In this document: positions 60,103 to 64,000 of the stretch, one piece after another
Layout of the letters: the number at the start of each line of letters is the position of its first letter
How positions within the stretch are numbered: position 1 is the first letter of the stretch
NCBI RefSeq assembly: GCF_018129965.1
Contig: NZ_JAFCKW010000014.1
Span: 86,453-150,452 of the forward strand
From: Bradyrhizobium diazoefficiens
GTDB taxonomy: Bacteria > Pseudomonadota > Alphaproteobacteria > Rhizobiales > Xanthobacteraceae
Length of the DNA stretch: 64,000 nt
Direction: 5' to 3'
The notes under the pieces: model-generated
What the model was told of the DNA's origin: nothing
The model's database searches: none
Seen by the model: the letters and a program-made list of their open reading frames with translations, nothing else
Position numbers and translations under genes: made by a program

Positions 60103-60597
60103 TCACGCCTCGCGCTGCTGCAGCAATCCCTCGACATCCAGCCGCCGGGTGAACATCGAAAGTTTCCCGTCCGGCCCGACCGGCCACTGCTCGCGCGGCC
60201 TGTCCCAATACAGCTCAACGCCATTCTCGTCGGGATCGCGCAAGTAAAGCGCCTCGCTGACGCCGTGGTCGCTCGCGCCATCCAGCGCAATGCCGGCCGT
60301 GAGCACCCGGTGCAGCGCGTCCGCCAGCGCGGGCCGCGTCGCATAGAGGATCGCCGTGTGATAGAGCCCGGTCGTGCCCGGCGGCGGCGGCGAGCCGCCC
60401 TTGCTCTCCCAGGTGTTGAGCCCGATGTGGTGATGATATCCGCCGGCCGAGATGAAGGCCGCGCCCGACCCCAGGCGCTGCATCAATTCGAAGCCGAGCA
60501 CGCCGCAATAGAACCCGAGCGCGCGATCGAGATCGGCCACCTTGAGGTGGACGTGGCCGATCCTGGTGCCGGCGGCGACGGGAAGGTTCTGCGACAT
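60103..60597 (-). CDS. VOC superfamily (glyoxalase/extradiol dioxygenase-like) protein
   Basis: 164 residues with the VOC beta-alpha-beta-beta-beta fold: IGHVHLKVADLDRALGFYCG at the start, FISAGGYHHHIGLNTW in the middle, RDPDENGVELYWDRP towards the end. The three likely metal ligands (a His in each of the first two, a Glu in the last) are present. VOC members are glyoxalases, epimerases or ring-cleaving dioxygenases. The longer frame upstream is a shadow. The carboxymuconolactone decarboxylase family gene is 89 nt upstream on the same strand, suggesting a catabolic pair. Confidence 0.82.
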   Translation of the reverse strand: MSQNLPVAAGTRIGHVHLKVADLDRALGFYCGVLGFELMQRLGSGAAFISAGGYHHHIGLNTWESKGGSPPPPGTTGLYHTAILYATRPALADALHRVLTAGIALDGASDHGVSEALYLRDPDENGVELYWDRPREQWPVGPDGKLSMFTRRLDVEGLLQQREA

Positions 60598-60686
60598 GTG
60601 GCTGCTCCGTTGTTGAACTCCACATAGGCCGGGCCCCGGGAGGGCGCCATGGGCCGATCCGAAACCCATCGTTTCCGGAGGAGAAA

Positions 60687-61232
60687 CTATGACAGCTCCG
60701 GCACCTCGCCCTCGGGAAGCTCGAATTCGAACGTGTTCAGCGTCATCGACACCATCGTGTAATAGCCGCACAGACCGATGACCTCGACCAATCCGCGCTC
60801 GCCGAGCAGATTCACCGCCTCGTCGTAGAGTCCCTTCTCGACCCCATGGCCCTCGTGCAGCGATTTGGCGACGTCGTAGATCATCCTGCCCTTGGGATCG
60901 TCGAACTCGGGCGTGCGGCGGTCGCGGATCGCGTCGATGATGGCGGGGTTCATGCCGCCCGCCAGCGCGAGGCGCTTGTGCGCATACCATTCGTAATGCG
61001 CGGTCCAGTGCCGCGCCGTCACCAGGATCGCGATCTCCGAAAGCTTCGCCGGGAAGATCGTGTCGTAGCGCAGCACCTCGCCGAGTCGCGTCGCATGGCG
61101 GGCCATATCGGGGCTGTTGAGCCAGGCCATCATCGGCGCCGGCGGTTTGCCGCGCTTGCCGGCAATCGACTCGTCATAGGTCTGCCGCTGGCTCTCGTTC
61201 ATTTCGCCAGGCGAAAGAAGTTTCAGGCGCAT
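60687..61232 (-). CDS. Carboxymuconolactone decarboxylase family protein
   Basis: 181 residues from ATG 61232. It has the helical CMD fold (AILVTARHWTAHYEWYAHKR) with the conserved His/Glu pattern but no CxxC, so it is not of the AhpD type. The family decarboxylates lactones or acts as peroxidase-like; here the substrate is unknown. It is transcribed towards the VOC gene and is divergent from the acyl-CoA dehydrogenase at 61369. Confidence 0.86.
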   Translation of the reverse strand: MRLKLLSPGEMNESQRQTYDESIAGKRGKPPAPMMAWLNSPDMARHATRLGEVLRYDTIFPAKLSEIAILVTARHWTAHYEWYAHKRLALAGGMNPAIIDAIRDRRTPEFDDPKGRMIYDVAKSLHEGHGVEKGLYDEAVNLLGERGLVEVIGLCGYYTMVSMTLNTFEFELPEGEVPELS

Positions 61233-61368
61233 TCGCGTTTCCTCTTTGTTTTCAAGCCTTGGAGTGACGCGACTATAGCCGAATGCAGCTTTCGGAAGTG
61301 GTTGAATTCCGCCAAGCGTTGGCCCAGAGTCCCCGGCAACAAGTCTTCTTGATTGATGGAAACGACCC

Positions 61369-62583
61369 ATGACTGATTCCCAGACCATCGAGACCGAGAC
61401 CGCCGATCTCGAAAAATTCAGGAGCGAGACGCGCGCCTGGCTCGAAGCCAATTGCCCGCCGGAGATGCGCAAGCCCGCAACATCCGACGATGATGTGTTC
61501 TGGGGCGGACGCAACGCGAAATTCACCTCCGAGCCGCAGCGCATCTGGTTCGAGCGCATGCGCGACAAGGGCTGGACCGTGCCGGACTGGCCCAGGGAAT
61601 ATGGCGGCGGCGGCCTCAGCGCCGCCGAGCACAAGGTGCTGCGCTCCGAGATGGGACGCATCGGCGCGCGTCCGCCGCTGTCGAGCTTCGGCATCTGGAT
61701 GCTCGGGCCGGCGCTTCTGAAGTATGGCAACGAGGCGCAGAAGAAAGAGCATCTGCCGAAGATCGCGGCGGGCCTGATCCGCTGGTGCCAGGGCTATTCC
61801 GAGCCGAATGCCGGTTCCGATCTCGCCTCGCTGCAGACCCGCGCCGAAAGCGACGGCGACGATTTCGTCATCACCGGCCAGAAGATATGGACGTCCTACG
61901 CCAATTATGCCGACTGGATCTTCTGCCTCGTCCGTACCGATCCCGCCGCGAAGAAGCACGACGGCATCAGCTTCATCCTGTTCGACATGGCCTCGAAGGG
62001 CGTAACGACCAAGCCGATTCTCCTGATCTCCGGCTACTCGCCGTTCTGCGAGACCTTCTTCGACGGCGTCCGCGTGCCCAAATCGCACGTGGTCGGCACC
62101 GTCAACCGCGGCTGGGATGTCGCAAAATATCTGCTGCAGCACGAGCGCGCGATGATCTCGGGGATGGGCGAGCGCGGCGTCGGCCGTCCGCTCGGCCAGA
62201 TCGCAGCCGATTCCGTCGGCTCCGATTCACAAGGCAAGCTCGACGATGCGATGCTGCGCGGCAGGATCGCGAGCTTCGATGTCGATGAAGCCGCGCTGGC
62301 CGCCTGCGCCGAGCGCGCAGTCGATCTCGCCAAGGCGGGCCAGGCGCATCCGGCATTCTCCTCGGCGATGAAATATTACGGTACCGAACTCAACAAGCGC
62401 CGCCACGAGATCCTGATGTCGGCCGGCGGCGTCGATGCGCTGGAATGGGAGAGCGAGCGTTCGAAGCAGGGCGCCCGCGCGCGCGCCTGGCTGCGCACCA
62501 AGGCCAACTCGATCGAGGGCGGCACCAGCGAGGTGATGCTCGGCATCGTCGCCAAGCGCATTCTGGATTTGCCGGGGGCGTAA
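61369..62583 (+). CDS. Acyl-CoA dehydrogenase (large partner of a pair)
   Basis: 404 residues of the acyl-CoA dehydrogenase superfamily. Motifs: YSEPNAGSDLASLQT, GQKIWTSYANYADW, and IEGGTSEVMLGIVAKRILD at the C-terminus with the Glu at the catalytic position of short-chain members. It is followed, after a family B repeat, by another dehydrogenase of lower similarity on the same strand. Such neighbouring unequal pairs form heterotetramers in steroid side-chain degradation (FadE28-FadE29-like). Divergent VOC and CMD genes point to a degradation pathway for a ring compound or fatty acid. Confidence 0.9.
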   Translation: MTDSQTIETETADLEKFRSETRAWLEANCPPEMRKPATSDDDVFWGGRNAKFTSEPQRIWFERMRDKGWTVPDWPREYGGGGLSAAEHKVLRSEMGRIGARPPLSSFGIWMLGPALLKYGNEAQKKEHLPKIAAGLIRWCQGYSEPNAGSDLASLQTRAESDGDDFVITGQKIWTSYANYADWIFCLVRTDPAAKKHDGISFILFDMASKGVTTKPILLISGYSPFCETFFDGVRVPKSHVVGTVNRGWDVAKYLLQHERAMISGMGERGVGRPLGQIAADSVGSDSQGKLDDAMLRGRIASFDVDEAALAACAERAVDLAKAGQAHPAFSSAMKYYGTELNKRRHEILMSAGGVDALEWESERSKQGARARAWLRTKANSIEGGTSEVMLGIVAKRILDLPGA

Positions 62584-62586
62584 GCG

Positions 62587-62667
62587 GTCGTTCCGGGGCG
62601 GTCCGCAGGACCGAACCCGGAACCTCGAGATTCCGGGTTCGATGCTGCGCATCGCCCCGGAATGACA
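62587..62667 (+). repeat. Dispersed palindromic repeat, family B
   Basis: A palindrome with a CGGAACCTCGAGATTCCG core and ends GTCGTTCCGGGGCGG / CGCCCCGGAATGAC. It begins 4 nt after the dehydrogenase stop codon, as do the other two family B copies relative to their genes. Confidence 0.87.
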
Positions 62668-62707
62668 GCAACAAATGCATTCCAAGCGATACCAGAGACC
62701 CTGCACC

Positions 62708-63847
62708 ATGGCCCTCGTCCTCACCGAAGAACAATCGATGCTCCGCGACAGCGCGCGCGGGCTGATCAGCGACAAGGCGCCGGTGTCGCATCTGCGCTCC
62801 TTGCGCGACTCCAGGGATCCCACCGGCTTCTCCAAGGAGCTTTGGCACGCCTTCGCCGAGATGGGCTTTGCAGGCCTGCTGGTGCCGGACGAGTTCGGCG
62901 GCAGCGGCCTCGGTTTCATGGAGGCCGGCATCGTCATGGAAGAGATCGGCCGCACCTTGATGCCCTCGCCGTTCCTCGCCACCAGCGTGGTCGCGGCCTC
63001 GGCGCTGAGCCGCGGCGGCAATGCCGCACAGAAGTCGGAGTTCCTGCCGAAGATTTCCAACGGCTCGCTGCTCGCGACGCTGGCGATCGACGAGGGCGCC
63101 AAGCATCGTCCGCACCACACCAGCCTGCAGGCATTGCGCGCCGGCAACGGTTTCAAGCTCTCCGGCGCCAAGGCGCTGGTCGTCGACGGCCACGTCGCCG
63201 ACCTCTTCATCGTCGCCGCGCGCACGGCGGGCGCCGCCGGCGAGCGCGACGGCCTGACGCTGTTCCTGGTCAATCCTGCGGCCAAGGGCGTTGCGATCGA
63301 GCGCACCATCATGGTCGACGCGCACAATGCGGCTCGGATCGAGTTCGCCAATGTCGAGGTGACCGCCGATCATGTGCTCGGTGAGGTCGACCAGGGCGCC
63401 GCGCTTCTTGACGGCGTGCTCGACATCGGCCGCGGCGCGGTCGCCGCCGAAATGGTCGGCCTCAGCGAAGAGGTCTTCAACCGCACCGTCGAGTACCTGA
63501 AGAATCGCAAGCAGTTCGGCAAGCTGATCGGCGAATTCCAGGCGCTGCAGCACCGCGCCGCCGAGCTCTATGTCGACATCGAGATCACCCGCGCCGCCAC
63601 CATGAAGGCGCTGCAGGCGCTGGACGCCGACGTCGCCAAGGCCGCCTTGAGCGTCGCGGTCGCCAAGGCCCGCGCCGGCACCACCGCCACCCGCGCGGTG
63701 CAGGAAGGCGTGCAGATGCATGGCGGCATGGGCATGACCGACCAGTTCGACATCGGCTTCTTCATGAAGCGCGCGCGGGTCTGCGAGGAATTGTTCGGCG
63801 ACGCGAACTACCACACCGAGCAGCTCGCGCGGGCGCGGGGGTATTGA
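62708..63847 (+). CDS. Acyl-CoA dehydrogenase (second partner of a pair)
   Basis: 379 residues from ATG 62708. The N-terminal and middle domains are of acyl-CoA dehydrogenase type (GLLVPDEFGGSGLGFMEAGI; the usual SEPxxGSD reads AIDEGAKHRPH, so the FAD/substrate loop is atypical). The C-terminus has QMHGGMGMTDQFDIGFFMKR but then FGDANYHTEQ where EGTSE is normally found, so the C-terminal catalytic Glu is absent. This pattern suits the non-catalytic or complementary subunit of a heteromeric dehydrogenase with the preceding protein. Confidence 0.88.
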   Translation: MALVLTEEQSMLRDSARGLISDKAPVSHLRSLRDSRDPTGFSKELWHAFAEMGFAGLLVPDEFGGSGLGFMEAGIVMEEIGRTLMPSPFLATSVVAASALSRGGNAAQKSEFLPKISNGSLLATLAIDEGAKHRPHHTSLQALRAGNGFKLSGAKALVVDGHVADLFIVAARTAGAAGERDGLTLFLVNPAAKGVAIERTIMVDAHNAARIEFANVEVTADHVLGEVDQGAALLDGVLDIGRGAVAAEMVGLSEEVFNRTVEYLKNRKQFGKLIGEFQALQHRAAELYVDIEITRAATMKALQALDADVAKAALSVAVAKARAGTTATRAVQEGVQMHGGMGMTDQFDIGFFMKRARVCEELFGDANYHTEQLARARGY

Positions 63848-63851
63848 GCTT

Positions 63852-63937
63852 GTAGCCCGGATGGAGCGCAGCGAAATCCGGGTTCTTTCCACGCGGTGAG
63901 ACCGCCCCGGATTGCGCTGCGCTCCATCCGGGCTTCT
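63852..63937 (+). repeat. Dispersed palindromic repeat, family E
   Basis: Arms TAGCCCGGATGGAGCGCAGC and CTGCGCTCCATCCGGGCTTC are complementary over more than 20 nt with an inner AAATCCGGG / CCCCGGATT pair. It begins 5 nt after the dehydrogenase stop. I see nothing else in the remaining bases to 64000. Confidence 0.87.
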
Positions 63938-64000
63938 GTAACGGGCCTCAGTAAGTCAATCCCTTTTTGCCTGATCCAATCGCTGGGCACTTGCTTCTGT

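Overview
The window is a GC-rich, gene-dense stretch of chromosome from an alphaproteobacterium, most probably a Bradyrhizobium. The basis is codon usage, gene content (urea/amide transport, many acyl-CoA genes, Sox thiosulfate oxidation, Dpp-type transporters) and the abundant palindromic intergenic repeats; the genus is an inference. I see no tRNA, rRNA, CRISPR array, prophage, insertion sequence or replication origin.

Layout. 1-4066 (+): the last two genes of a urea/short-chain amide ABC transporter (urtD partial, urtE), then formamidase fmdA, a FmdB-type zinc-ribbon protein and aliphatic amidase amiE: an amide-nitrogen scavenging operon. 4103-8468 (-): an orphan MlaD/MCE protein, an ADP-forming acyl-CoA synthetase and a glycosyltransferase. 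8620-11545 (-): a Gram-negative (class GN) sortase and its VIT/vWA substrate with a C-terminal LPKTA signal; an XRE-type regulator is divergent from it. 12582-24473: a likely carboxylic-acid catabolic locus with a periplasmic binding protein and AMP-forming CoA ligase (-), two acyl-CoA dehydrogenases, a GST, an AraC regulator, a BKACE-type beta-keto acid cleavage enzyme and a biotin-dependent acyl-CoA carboxylase (beta, then alpha with BCCP).

24585-33359 (-): an iron-ADH-family protein, an acyl-CoA ligase and a complete five-gene dipeptide-type ABC importer. 33766-38141 (+): an RND efflux adaptor and pump. 38435-44443: a second orphan binding protein, a MAPEG protein and an AttEFGH-like ABC exporter set with a Tat-exported CrtC/AttH protein. 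44707-49802: two MFS carriers flanking a D-aminoacylase, and a 52-residue acidic protein. 49904-55379 (-): soxX-Y-Z-A-K-B followed by a persulfide dioxygenase-rhodanese fusion; soxCD is not present here. 55648-63847: a DUF938 methyltransferase, a prolyl-oligopeptidase family protein, an MFS carrier, a VOC protein, a carboxymuconolactone decarboxylase family protein and a pair of acyl-CoA dehydrogenases.

At least 18 dispersed palindromic elements in five families (called A to E here) fill the intergenic gaps. Fourteen of them (all of A, B, C and E) lie within about 40 nt of a stop codon, and one overlaps a stop codon.
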